A program made the translations under genes and the position numbers. From a virus: a DNA stretch of 64,000 nucleotides. Of the stretch, positions 24,381 through 32,131 are shown piece after piece. The notes under the pieces are model-generated. The model ran no database searches. It saw only the letters and a list, made by a program, of their open reading frames with translations, and had not been told where the DNA came from. Numbering within the stretch: position 1 is the first letter of the stretch; the number at the start of each line of letters is the position of its first letter. The stretch lies in the IMG/VR virus record IMGVR_UViG_3300017763_000005, positions 33,607 to 97,606 of that record. One strand, 5' to 3'.

Positions 24381-24808
24381 CAAGTTTTTTCACTAAATTT
24401 AAATCCATCCCATTCATAGTATCCACCAAGTTTATAGTAGGTATTTTCTTTTGGATCGTTGACAAAGATCATAGCTTTATCTGCTGCAGGTTTGCCCCAC
24501 AAGTCTAAATTTCTTCTATGCTCGTTAAGTCTTTGTAATACGCTTGGTATATATTGAGAAATTTTCGTAACCTTGACTTCTACCCATTTATTGTCAAGAT
24601 CAATTACGTCTTGATACATAGCAGGATTATCTGTGTAACCAATTTTCTCAATTAGAAACCATTCAGCTGTATGACCATACTCAACGGTTTCTATTATCTT
24701 TTCTAATGACCTTCCCTTACGTGTATTAGGATTATTAAATATTAATTCTGCTTCTGCTTTTGCTCTTTTATGAAGAGCCTCATTATCTAATTCGTTCTTA
24801 TCAAACAT
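24365..24808 (-). CDS. Putative PD-(D/E)XK nuclease-like protein
   Basis: 147 residues. GHTAEWFLIEKIG, then MYQDVIDLDNKWVEVKVTKIS reads as the E...D...E-x-K active-site spacing of restriction-endonuclease-fold nucleases. No other domain. Its start overlaps the stop of the staphylococcal-type nuclease gene by one base. Could help degrade host DNA; alternative is a small non-catalytic conserved protein. Confidence 0.5.
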   Translation of the reverse strand: MFDKNELDNEALHKRAKAEAELIFNNPNTRKGRSLEKIIETVEYGHTAEWFLIEKIGYTDNPAMYQDVIDLDNKWVEVKVTKISQYIPSVLQRLNEHRRNLDLWGKPAADKAMIFVNDPKENTYYKLGGYYEWDGFKFSEKTCLHLR

Positions 24809-25260
24809 TATGGCTTATATATTATCCCCTGTTCATTTAGAGCTGCTCTATTCCACATATGACCTTTAATAGTATCTTCTTTTGATTGTCCCATGTATGG
24901 AACTGCATGATGATTATCCATCATAAGTTGATTAACACTTTTTTCAATATCAACTTCAAATACTGGATGACCTTCGGCATGTTTTTCTATTATAAAGATC
25001 TCTCCAATAATTCTTCCAAACTTACCTTTATCATGAACTATTAATTCAACTTCAGTTTCTTCTAATAAAGATGTAAGAAAATATTTTGCTTGTTTACCAT
25101 AATACTTTTCTTCTAAGTCTCTTGTTCTTGACTCTGGAGTATCAATACCCATTAATCTTACTCTTTGTTTTTTCATCCATATACCAAAACCAAGATCGAT
25201 GTCTACATCAACTGTATCTCCATCTACGATTCGAGTAACGTCAACTTTATATCTGTACAT
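24808..25260 (-). CDS. Staphylococcal nuclease (thermonuclease)-like protein
   Basis: 150 residues. VTRIVDGDTVDVDIDLGFG, RVRLMGIDTPESR and GKFGRIIGEIFI carry the catalytic Asp, Arg, Asp40/Glu43 and second Arg of the SNase OB-fold. No signal peptide, so it would act in the cytoplasm. Next to another nuclease-like gene and after the lysin gene. Likely degrades DNA or RNA; such genes are common in T4-like marine phages. Confidence 0.88.
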   Translation of the reverse strand: MYRYKVDVTRIVDGDTVDVDIDLGFGIWMKKQRVRLMGIDTPESRTRDLEEKYYGKQAKYFLTSLLEETEVELIVHDKGKFGRIIGEIFIIEKHAEGHPVFEVDIEKSVNQLMMDNHHAVPYMGQSKEDTIKGHMWNRAALNEQGIIYKP

Positions 25261-25269
25261 TATTGTCTC

Positions 25270-25827
25270 CTACTTATAAAATATATGATTATTTATAACA
25301 ACAGTATTGTTCAATGAGTCAGCCCAGTAAGGATGTACACTATCTGAATGATAATGTGTAGAACCTTCAGTTATATCTCCATACTTATCTTGTAAAACAT
25401 CTCTTGCTACATGCATCGAATATAACCAAGTAGGACTATCAACTGGATCATCTGATTTACCATCACAGAACCAGCTAAACTGACATTGATTTCGTATTGG
25501 AACTACTTCATTTTTCCAATTAACTCTCATTTTAGCTTGATAAACTACACCACATATCGTCGTAGGATAATTAAAATGATTAACTCTATTTAAAACAACT
25601 TGAGCTACTGCAATTTTTCCAGCTAATGGTTGATTACCTGCTTCAAAATAAATATTTTGAGCTAAACAATATTGTTCTCCATTTGGATCAGATGCATAAG
25701 CTCTTGGTACAGCAAACATAACAGCTCCAAGTAAAAATCCAAATAGCATTCCACTTAAAAATGATTTGAACATTTTACGTCCTTGTTCGTTAACTTCTTT
25801 ATCTATTGCTTTGCCAAATTTACTCAT
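25270..25827 (-). CDS. Cell-wall hydrolase SleB-like endolysin with N-terminal anchor
   Basis: 185 residues. A short basic tail is followed by a hydrophobic segment (FLSGMLFGFLLGAVMFAV) ending in AYA, a signal-arrest or cleavable signal. The hydrolase domain (residues ~53-185) has CLAQNIYFEAGNQPLAG, AVAQVVLNRVN, CQFSWFCDG and THYHSDSVHPYWA, the pattern of SleB (Hydrolase_2) peptidoglycan enzymes with the catalytic Glu in YFEA. Internal Met19 at 25773 could give a shorter signal form. ATGA overlap with the gene upstream. Confidence 0.85.
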   Translation of the reverse strand: MSKFGKAIDKEVNEQGRKMFKSFLSGMLFGFLLGAVMFAVPRAYASDPNGEQYCLAQNIYFEAGNQPLAGKIAVAQVVLNRVNHFNYPTTICGVVYQAKMRVNWKNEVVPIRNQCQFSWFCDGKSDDPVDSPTWLYSMHVARDVLQDKYGDITEGSTHYHSDSVHPYWADSLNNTVVINNHIFYK

Positions 25828-26741
25828 ATATTATTTTTAAACACGAATTCAATAGCTCGTGCAGCCTCCTTTTCTAAATCACGTTTTGAATACCAACCAC
25901 CTGTATCAAGATCTAAGTCTCTACAAATGTACTCAATCTCTTTAGGAGTAATTGGATATCCTTTACTCATAGCATTACCTGCTGTTGTTAGCATGATTTG
26001 ATACATCTTAGAGTACCAACCAGTACCAGTAATACCTTTATATTCATCAATCTGTTTTTTGTTTACAAATGGACAATCACGATATGATGTCCAACTAAAG
26101 TTAGTATTATTTAATTCATTGCGTTTTCTTTCAAGTAAAGCTTTTTGTATTGCTTCAGGAAAACGATCGAACATTGTTTGATTAGGTTTGACGTATGGAT
26201 ACTTTTCCATAAGGTCATTTGGATTCATAATATCTCCATCATGAGAGAATATGAAGTTGAAACTGTTTTTATATTTAGCAGGAACATAATACATTCTGCT
26301 TAAGTCTTTGGTTTGAGCATCAGCAATATCGCCAATCTCTTTATTTAAAGCATACCAAAAATGCTTAATATCATCGGTATCTACATTGCATGTCAATGGA
26401 AATACTAAACGAAACTTTGGAGATTCAACTGTAGATGAAGCTGTTGAATAACAAACATAACGATACTTATCATACTTTGATTCGATATCTTTCATATCTC
26501 CTTCATAGTCATCAATATCAAGAATACCAAAGCCACCCCAACCTACAACATTATCGTTTGCACGAGTAGTATCAGGTTGATAAATGGCTGGACTTAAAAG
26601 AGGAGCATCCTTCTTTGTAGGATACTTTGTAGATTCTGATAGCTTATACAGGATAGCCTCGAACTCGTCGAAGCTAGTATAGTCCATACGTTTATCTGTT
26701 TTATTATCGTATATACTATCGAATATCGTTAAACTTACCAT
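25824..26741 (-). CDS. Primase-polymerase-like (AEP/RepB-type) protein
   Basis: 305 residues. FGILDIDDYEG supplies a D-x-D, followed by YSTASSTVESPKFRLVFPL and DLSRMYYVPAKY, a motif order like archaeo-eukaryotic primase and RepB-type domains in plasmid and phage replication proteins. The C-terminal third is helical (YCRDLDLDTGGWYSKRDLEKE approximated as ICRDLDLDTGGWYSKRD). Overlaps the MazG-like gene by 26 bases and the lysin gene by 4. No DnaG-type primase is seen in this window. Assignment is tentative. Confidence 0.5.
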   Translation of the reverse strand: MVSLTIFDSIYDNKTDKRMDYTSFDEFEAILYKLSESTKYPTKKDAPLLSPAIYQPDTTRANDNVVGWGGFGILDIDDYEGDMKDIESKYDKYRYVCYSTASSTVESPKFRLVFPLTCNVDTDDIKHFWYALNKEIGDIADAQTKDLSRMYYVPAKYKNSFNFIFSHDGDIMNPNDLMEKYPYVKPNQTMFDRFPEAIQKALLERKRNELNNTNFSWTSYRDCPFVNKKQIDEYKGITGTGWYSKMYQIMLTTAGNAMSKGYPITPKEIEYICRDLDLDTGGWYSKRDLEKEAARAIEFVFKNNI

Positions 26742-27129
26742 GATTGTCTTTGTGACTTGGTGCCTCCCAATCTTCAGGTTTAATTAAGTCTGGTAATCCA
26801 AGTGGATTAGGTCTTTCTGGTTTTACGCCGACTTGTTTATTCATATTTGCTTTAAGTACTTCATCCCATGCTTTATATGGATTAATTCCAAAAGCATCTA
26901 GTGTACCAATTGCTACAACACAAAGATCGATAAGACCATCAACTATTTCTTCTGCATCAGTACTTATAAGTGCTGCTTCAGTTTCATCAAGCTCTTCTCT
27001 TAAGAAGTCAACTCTAAATTGTAAGTATGTACGAAGTTTATCTGGATTTTCTTTGTTTTCTTCCATCCATTTCTTTACACCATACTTATCATGCATGATT
27101 GCAATATCTCTTACCCAATCAAAACTCAT
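26716..27129 (-). CDS. MazG-like nucleotide pyrophosphohydrolase
   Basis: 137 residues. LREELDETEAAL and DAEEIVDGLIDLCVVAIGT present the E-x-x-E/D and E-x-x-D metal-binding helices of all-alpha NTP pyrophosphohydrolases. The C-terminus has a short loop (GLPDLIKPEDWEAPSH) typical of the phage versions. It could hydrolyse dNTPs or ppGpp-like alarmones. Overlaps 27126-27290 by an ATGA junction. Confidence 0.8.
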   Translation of the reverse strand: MSFDWVRDIAIMHDKYGVKKWMEENKENPDKLRTYLQFRVDFLREELDETEAALISTDAEEIVDGLIDLCVVAIGTLDAFGINPYKAWDEVLKANMNKQVGVKPERPNPLGLPDLIKPEDWEAPSHKDNHGKFNDIR

Positions 27130-27290
27130 TTTCTATTGTCCTCTAATTGTAATAGTGTTATCCATATTAATAGCAATAAGAATCCCCACATGCTATTTAG
27201 TGTTTGTAAAAGTGGATACATAAAATCATATCCAAAAAGTACTGAGGATACAACTGTTAATCCAAATATTCCAGTTAATAATCTCATCAT
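27126..27290 (-). CDS. Small two-helix membrane protein
   Basis: 54 residues (MMRLLTGIFGLTVVSSVLFG, then WGFLLLLIWITLLQL) with two hydrophobic helices and a charged end (EDNRK). Both junctions are ATGA overlaps (27287-27290 and 27126-27129), which makes the reading frame credible despite its size. Function unknown. Confidence 0.6.
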   Translation of the reverse strand: MMRLLTGIFGLTVVSSVLFGYDFMYPLLQTLNSMWGFLLLLIWITLLQLEDNRK

Positions 27291-27574
27291 GTTATAATTT
27301 TGTTCTTAGGTGCAACAAGTCCAGTATCCATTTGCCTTACCTGATCGACTAACTCGTCGACTGGATCAACTGTGAATACAATAAAGTTTTTAGGAATAGT
27401 GATTCCATCTTTTGCTTTTGTATAAGCCATGAAAGGCATAAATCCAATTTTGCCTTCACCAGCTGGTATTAAAGAATAGCCATCAGTAATAGTAACATCG
27501 CTGCCATTATCTACTACTTTGCCAATTACTTCCTCTCCTGAGGATAATCTTACTAGTTTCATATTTTTCTCCAT
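27287..27574 (-). CDS. Sm-like fold small protein, copy 1
   Basis: 95 residues. MKLVRLSSGEEVIGKVVDNG resembles the Sm1 strand pattern (L-x-x-G-x-x-x-x-G) and is followed by IGFMPFMAYTKAKDGITI and FIVFTVDPVDELVDQVRQM. The same layout appears in 42046-42429 (HFKLMNGEEIIGLL, then SAWFPFSED and IIQHVPIAESIKD), so the two look like paralogues. Internal Met5 is an alternative start. Directly behind the promoter at 27583. RNA binding is inferred from the fold only. Confidence 0.55.
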   Translation of the reverse strand: MEKNMKLVRLSSGEEVIGKVVDNGSDVTITDGYSLIPAGEGKIGFMPFMAYTKAKDGITIPKNFIVFTVDPVDELVDQVRQMDTGLVAPKNKIIT

Positions 27575-27582
27575 AGGTATAT

Positions 27583-27611
27583 ATTATACCATACTTTTAG
27601 TAATTTGTAAA
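27583..27611 (-). promoter_or_regulatory. Sigma70-type promoter
   Basis: TTTACA (27611-27606), 17-base spacer, TATAAT (27588-27583) with TATGG. Lies between DNA polymerase and the Sm-like gene and drives the 27.6-24.4 kb unit. Confidence 0.85.
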
Positions 27612-27616
27612 CGTTT

Positions 27617-30148
27617 TTATCCAAAAAAATCCTCAAGGCTTGCGACTTCTTTTGAGTTCCAGCCAACTGCATCCAATATTGGTTCAATTGGATCGAGGAA
27701 AGTTTTTTGAAATTGTATCTCATGATCAATATATTTTCTTAAGCCAAACTCTTCAGGAAGATAGTCTGGAAAAGCAATTACATTTTCATGAATTGAATTT
27801 GGTTGACGAAGATATAAGAACTTAATCTTTTCGCCATTATTGATTGGTTCATATTTCTTTTTAAGTTGCATATCTTCTACAAGTTTGTTATATAGAATAG
27901 AACCACGAACATGAATAGGTGTACCTTTTTTATAGAGAGTATTTCTATCCTGCCATTTGCGAACTTGAGTTACGCCTCTTGGAAAGGCAATCTCGTCTGG
28001 TTCAAGCGTTTTAAAATAGTTTTTGAATTGTTCGATTGCTTGTTGAACTGATGACTCATCTTCTTTCATGATAACGTGAAAGATCTTTTTAAGAGCTTCA
28101 CGACATGGAGCTGGTGTAGAAGACTTAATAGCTTCAATACCCATAATTTTGAGTTTTGGTTCAGCATATCTTACGCCTTCGTTGTCATGTACATTCATAA
28201 TATATCGTTTCTTTGCAGTCCAAAGAGCACGATCAGCAATTGCTTCACGTTTCATGACCATACGATTATCTACACCGCCTAATATATCATAGAGTTCAGC
28301 ATAAGACTTTTCAAGCTCTGGTTCCAAAGCATCTTGGCAAACTTTATCTAAGAAATCGATTGGATTGTTTGGTTGTACCTTTTTGACGAGATCGTCTAAG
28401 CTAACATACAACGAGTCGGTGTCGATTGCAACGATATAATCTTTCCAGTCTCTGTTTTGGAGCACTCGATTGAGGTAGGAGTTAAGCGCATATTCGGCCC
28501 ATCGTATTGTAAGTTGTCCGGTGAGGGTAATTGCTTCTGCGATTCGTTGGTCAAAAAAGCGAAAGTAGCGATTCCCCATAGCACCATACAAGCTATTAAG
28601 GAGAATCTTAATCGACATTTGTCTGTTTTCTGCGATTGCAATATCTCTTTCGATTCGATACATTTCTTGTTTATCATTTTTATCTACCTTTTGTAATTCT
28701 TTTTGAGCATCAATCATTTGTTGCTTGATTTCTACACGTTCTTTATACATCTCATCGATAATAAATGGAACAATACCTTGTCGATCAGTTCGAAAATATT
28801 GGCCATTTGCAGCAAGAGCTTTACCACGATTGTCAGGACGAGTAGATTTAGTAAGAACATTTTCAATATCAAACTGAGTAATCTCTCCATTGGCAATCGT
28901 TTCTGGCGACATGTTGTATTGCATAATGATTGATGGATATAGTGAGTTAAGATCAAACGATACAATATTGTCATGTATTCCTACATGAGGATCTTTTACA
29001 AACCCGCCAGGATAAGCTGACTTTGTTTTATCTTCGATAAATGGAACAACGATATTGTTTGCAAACAGTTTACGATATATAATCGTATCCCATATCAATG
29101 TTGTACCAAACGTGTCATTATAGTTTACGCCACCTTTATATGCCATTGTCATGCAAAGTGTAATTAATCCAAGCTTATCTTCGATACGATCTACAAGCTC
29201 AACGTCTTTGATATTATAGTCAATAAACTTTTGATGATTATGTTTGTAAAGAGTATGAAGATTAGAATACTCTTCGTATGAGAGTTTCTTTTCGCCAAGT
29301 ACAACATGAGCAATATGATCAAGTTTATACGACTCTTGTGGACCATATGAATAACCAAACTTTTTAAATAAGTCAAGATAATCTAATTGAGATATACCTT
29401 TAAGCTCATAAGCAGTTTGAGTTCTACCCATCTTAGTTATTTCTTGTCTGTCAACCATACCCCAAGGACTTAGCCTTTTGACATATGATTCGCCAAGCAT
29501 ACGATTAATACGATTGACAAGATATGGAATATCAAAGAACCTTGTATTCCAGCCAGTAACAACGTCTGGACTATATTGTTGAGAAGACCAATGAGTAATA
29601 AAGTTAATAAGCAAATCGTCTTCACGATCAAACTTACGATATACAACCATGTGATCTTTCATGTATGATTGTTCAGTGTCATAGTCGCCAAGTCCCCATA
29701 CGTAATATGTTCCACCAATATTACTTTTCATTGCAATCGATATAACTTTATGATCAGCCTTTTCTGGCTCAGGGAATCCATCATCGGATGCGACTTCGAT
29801 ATCGATTGTGGTTACGTTGATTTTATTACGATTGAATTCAACTTCACCTGGGTAATAGTCATTGATAAAAGCAGGAATATACTTTGTATTTCCATAGATT
29901 GTTTTACCTGAGACTCCTTTGTTTGCAGTAACGTATTCGTTAGCTGCTCTCATAGATTCGAATCTCTTACCAGCATTAGCTACGCCGACAGGAGTTCCAT
30001 CTAGAGCTTTCCAATTTGTTTTTAGATTTGTGGATGTAAAAAGGATTGGTTCGTATTTGATTTTCTTTTCGATTCTTCGACCATGATCATATCCTCGTAA
30101 AAGAATTTGATTGCCATATCGAGAAACGTTAGTATAGAATTGCAACAT
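27617..30148 (-). CDS. 43: DNA polymerase gp43 (family B)
   Basis: Replicative polymerase with proofreading. 843 residues, slightly shorter than T4 gp43. Exonuclease motif TTIDIEVASDDG (D116, E118); later exonuclease region VVTGWNTRFFDIPYLV; polymerase motif A SFDLNSLYPSIIMQ; motif B region ILLNSLYGAMGNRYFRF; motif C AIDTDSLYVS. The C-terminus ends ASLEDFFG, the expected clamp-binding tail that docks to gp45. Its own promoter lies 7 bases upstream of the ATG, so the leader is very short. Confidence 0.97.
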   Translation of the reverse strand: MLQFYTNVSRYGNQILLRGYDHGRRIEKKIKYEPILFTSTNLKTNWKALDGTPVGVANAGKRFESMRAANEYVTANKGVSGKTIYGNTKYIPAFINDYYPGEVEFNRNKINVTTIDIEVASDDGFPEPEKADHKVISIAMKSNIGGTYYVWGLGDYDTEQSYMKDHMVVYRKFDREDDLLINFITHWSSQQYSPDVVTGWNTRFFDIPYLVNRINRMLGESYVKRLSPWGMVDRQEITKMGRTQTAYELKGISQLDYLDLFKKFGYSYGPQESYKLDHIAHVVLGEKKLSYEEYSNLHTLYKHNHQKFIDYNIKDVELVDRIEDKLGLITLCMTMAYKGGVNYNDTFGTTLIWDTIIYRKLFANNIVVPFIEDKTKSAYPGGFVKDPHVGIHDNIVSFDLNSLYPSIIMQYNMSPETIANGEITQFDIENVLTKSTRPDNRGKALAANGQYFRTDRQGIVPFIIDEMYKERVEIKQQMIDAQKELQKVDKNDKQEMYRIERDIAIAENRQMSIKILLNSLYGAMGNRYFRFFDQRIAEAITLTGQLTIRWAEYALNSYLNRVLQNRDWKDYIVAIDTDSLYVSLDDLVKKVQPNNPIDFLDKVCQDALEPELEKSYAELYDILGGVDNRMVMKREAIADRALWTAKKRYIMNVHDNEGVRYAEPKLKIMGIEAIKSSTPAPCREALKKIFHVIMKEDESSVQQAIEQFKNYFKTLEPDEIAFPRGVTQVRKWQDRNTLYKKGTPIHVRGSILYNKLVEDMQLKKKYEPINNGEKIKFLYLRQPNSIHENVIAFPDYLPEEFGLRKYIDHEIQFQKTFLDPIEPILDAVGWNSKEVASLEDFFG

Positions 30149-30154
30149 GTATAT

Positions 30155-30183
30155 ATTATACCATAGTTTTGTACGTTTGTAAA
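30155..30183 (-). promoter_or_regulatory. Sigma70-type promoter for gp43
   Basis: TTTACA (30183-30178), 17-base spacer, TATAAT (30160-30155) with TATGG. The text just upstream on the minus strand (TCAATTATTTTC near 30200) is a partial match to the repeated promoter-upstream element. Confidence 0.85.
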
Positions 30184-30213
30184 CGTTTTATTTCAATTAT
30201 TTTCAATAAGGTT

Positions 30214-30233
30214 GGGGGAGTTATTCCTCCCCC
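30214..30233 (-). terminator. Hairpin terminator before the gp43 promoter
   Basis: On the minus strand a 7-bp GGGGGAG/CTCCCCC stem with a 6-base loop. The following T-run is weak (AACCTTATT), so efficiency is uncertain. Closes the Hsp20 and 46-residue ORF unit. Confidence 0.65.
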
Positions 30234-30254
30234 GCATGATTTTCATTTTGAGAC

Positions 30255-30395
30255 TTAAATGCTAGCCACTTGAGCAATCATTATAGCTGGTGCTAATCCT
30301 AAGATTAACGTAGTTACAATAATGCTAATTGTAGCTGTCTTTAAGGTCTCGGCAACGTCATCATATTTTTCAGCAAAGCTTATTATATGTTTCAT
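30255..30395 (-). CDS. Small single-pass membrane protein
   Basis: 46 residues: charged start MKHIISFAEKYDDVAETLK, then a hydrophobic helix (ISIIVTTLILGLAPAIMIA). GGAG lies 6 bases upstream of the ATG at 30395, and a hairpin terminator follows. Too short for family recognition, but the start signals are good. Confidence 0.5.
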   Translation of the reverse strand: MKHIISFAEKYDDVAETLKTATISIIVTTLILGLAPAIMIAQVASI

Positions 30396-30450
30396 GTTGT
30401 TCTCCAGTAAATAGTTGTTACTTATCTACTGAGTGTCGCTGCTCGCCAGT

Positions 30451-30906
30451 CTATCCTTTCAGATATTCTTTCTTCTTTGATGCCCCAGCAGACCCTAATT
30501 TGATCTTCCTAGGACGCTTTTCTTCTGGGAGTTCTACTCTGGCATACACCACTAGTATTCCATCCTTAAGATCAGCACCGTCAATTACAACAAATTCAGA
30601 GAGTCGGAAGGACTTCTCAAATTTGCGGGACGATATACCTTTAAATGCAAAGTCACGTTCGTCTTTACCCATTTCACCAGATATTTTTAGGATTCCATCT
30701 TTGACTTCAACACTAATGTCTTCATCTTTGAATCCAGCAACCGCTAGTTCGATTAAGAATTTCTCCTCATCGATTCTTACGATGTTATGTGGTGGATAGT
30801 TATCAGTTCCAGATCTAGCACTTTGATGAATCCTTTCCAGGTCTTCAAATAAAGTATCAAATCCAACGAATAGTGAACGAGGCACGTTCAAGTTATTTCT
30901 TACCAT
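30451..30906 (-). CDS. hsp20: Small heat-shock protein Hsp20 (IbpA-like)
   Basis: 151 residues. The alpha-crystallin domain (about 40-135) is clear: NIVRIDEEKFLIELAVAGF, VEVKDGILKISGE, KGISSRKFEKSFRLSEFV, DGADLKDGILVVYARVELP. The C-terminal anchor is KIKLGS rather than the classic I-x-I. It acts as an ATP-independent holdase, probably for phage protein folding or assembly. A TATAAATA element at 30972 suggests late expression, and GGAGGAATT precedes the ATG. Confidence 0.94.
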   Translation of the reverse strand: MVRNNLNVPRSLFVGFDTLFEDLERIHQSARSGTDNYPPHNIVRIDEEKFLIELAVAGFKDEDISVEVKDGILKISGEMGKDERDFAFKGISSRKFEKSFRLSEFVVIDGADLKDGILVVYARVELPEEKRPRKIKLGSAGASKKKEYLKG

Positions 30907-30971
30907 TTTAATTCCTCCTATATAATAGCAAGGTTGTTTGTGATCCGGTCCAATACCGCAATCATCAATTA

Positions 30972-30979
30972 TATTTATA
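30972..30979 (-). promoter_or_regulatory. T4-type late promoter element upstream of hsp20
   Basis: TATAAATA on the minus strand in the intergenic gap 65 bases ahead of the hsp20 start. Context and spacing fit a gp55-dependent late promoter. Confidence 0.6.
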
Positions 30980-30996
30980 ATAGCTTAGACACTACT

Positions 30997-31143
30997 TTAA
31001 ATAATTTGTGTAAATATACCAACTATTAATCCAGCTGTAAACATTACTAGATATCCTAATAGAGTTAATTGATCGTCTATCATTTTGTTTTTTGGTATAA
31101 GTTTTAAGTTTTTTAGTTCTTTTATTGTTTGCTTTCCTGTCAT
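30997..31143 (-). CDS. Small membrane protein downstream of regA
   Basis: 48 residues (MTGKQTIKELKNLKLIPKNK, then LLGYLVMFTAGLIVGIF), a basic start and one C-terminal membrane helix. The ATG overlaps the regA stop (ATGA), supporting coupled translation. Unknown function. Confidence 0.55.
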   Translation of the reverse strand: MTGKQTIKELKNLKLIPKNKMIDDQLTLLGYLVMFTAGLIVGIFTQII

Positions 31144-31568
31144 TCCTGCTTTTGAGTGTTCCCAATATTATATTTTGGACAGAGCTCCCATTGTGATTTC
31201 TCCTTAAAGGGGATCACCTTAATTTGTCTTAATGGAGCAATATCTTTTGCTTTCTCAGGATTAACTATTGATATAAGTCCCCAATCAGCAAGTAATGTTG
31301 ATATTGTGTTTCTACGTTGTATATCGTTTTCTAATAAATTAGATGGCTTACCATCTAATAGAAAGAGCTCTTTAAAATGGACGATGAAGTATCTGCCTTG
31401 CTTATGTAATATATGACAAGACTGAAATAGCTTTTGGTCCTTTCGTGATGCGACTCCAATACGTGTTAATGTTTCACGTATTTTTAAAAAGTCGTCTGGT
31501 TCGTTGAGAGTAACTTCAAGCATACTGCTTGGAGTCCAATCTGTGATTTGTATGTTATCGTTTTCCAC
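31140..31568 (-). CDS. regA: Translational repressor RegA
   Basis: 142 residues. MLEVTLNEPDDFLKIRETLT, GVASRKDQKLFQSCHILHKQ and YFIVHFKELFLLDG follow T4 RegA closely, and LLADWGLISIVNP matches its C-terminal helix region. RegA binds AU-rich ribosome sites of early phage mRNAs. The N-terminus has about 15 extra residues compared with T4; Met16 at 31523 is a possible alternative start that would restore T4 length. The gene overlaps gp62 by 14 bases, as the clamp-loader/regA order in T4 predicts. Confidence 0.93.
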   Translation of the reverse strand: MENDNIQITDWTPSSMLEVTLNEPDDFLKIRETLTRIGVASRKDQKLFQSCHILHKQGRYFIVHFKELFLLDGKPSNLLENDIQRRNTISTLLADWGLISIVNPEKAKDIAPLRQIKVIPFKEKSQWELCPKYNIGNTQKQE

Positions 31569-31932
31569 CTTTATAAATCCTTTGTTTCAATTGTTCAATT
31601 TGTTCATGACTCATTAATGATAATGCAGATTTAGCCTTTTCATTACTATATCCATAATATTCTTTGATGAGTTCGAGATTGTCGACTTCACTGGCCTTAA
31701 TCCATTTGGACCATCTCTTCTTCTTCCTTATTATATTTATAAAAAAATCGAACTGAAGGCGACTATCTAGGTGATGAAAACGATTCATTTCATTAGCAAA
31801 GAGGATAGTATCTTGAAAATGCGATAATCCACGATTAATAATAAATGAGTTATACTCTTTTTCAGCAATATCATCTACCATGATATCTTTCTTAGATTCG
31901 TTAATTGCTTTTAAATATTCAAATGGATTCAT
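31555..31932 (-). CDS. 62: Clamp-loader small subunit gp62
   Basis: 125 residues, shorter than T4 gp62 (about 187) but like the short form in T4-like marine phages. MNPFEYLKAINESKKDIM, FQDTILFANEMNRFHHLD and KRWSKWIKASEVDN are recognisable. Forms the clamp loader with gp44. Overlaps 31919-32131 by 14 bases and regA by 14 bases. Confidence 0.85.
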   Translation of the reverse strand: MNPFEYLKAINESKKDIMVDDIAEKEYNSFIINRGLSHFQDTILFANEMNRFHHLDSRLQFDFFINIIRKKKRWSKWIKASEVDNLELIKEYYGYSNEKAKSALSLMSHEQIEQLKQRIYKGGKR

Positions 31933-32131
31933 TTTCGTTTATGTAAACTCTTGCTTGTTTTTCTGAGTCAAAGATTCTTTCGTATTTTACTTCATTATCT
32001 TCAAATCGAACGACTCTCCATCTTGTGACTTCTAAATCGTACATTACTGGCCACATTTGGTATTTTGTTATAACTTCTTCTTCTGCTTCAAATGTGCCAT
32101 TATGTAGGTTATGAATAAATTTCTTAATCAT
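31919..32131 (-). CDS. Small hypothetical protein between gp44 and gp62
   Basis: 70 residues, beta-rich (FEAEEEVITKYQMWPVMYD, TRWRVVRFEDNEVKYER) with an end typical of short phage accessory proteins (SEKQARVYINENE). It overlaps gp44 by 4 bases and gp62 by 14. A role with the clamp loader is possible from position. No family recognised. Confidence 0.6.
   Translation of the reverse strand: MIKKFIHNLHNGTFEAEEEVITKYQMWPVMYDLEVTRWRVVRFEDNEVKYERIFDSEKQARVYINENESI

Noticed and set aside
28396-28974. Short frames on both strands inside the DNA polymerase gene
   Set aside because: They lie wholly within gp43, which has intact family motifs across this stretch, and they have no start signals of their own.
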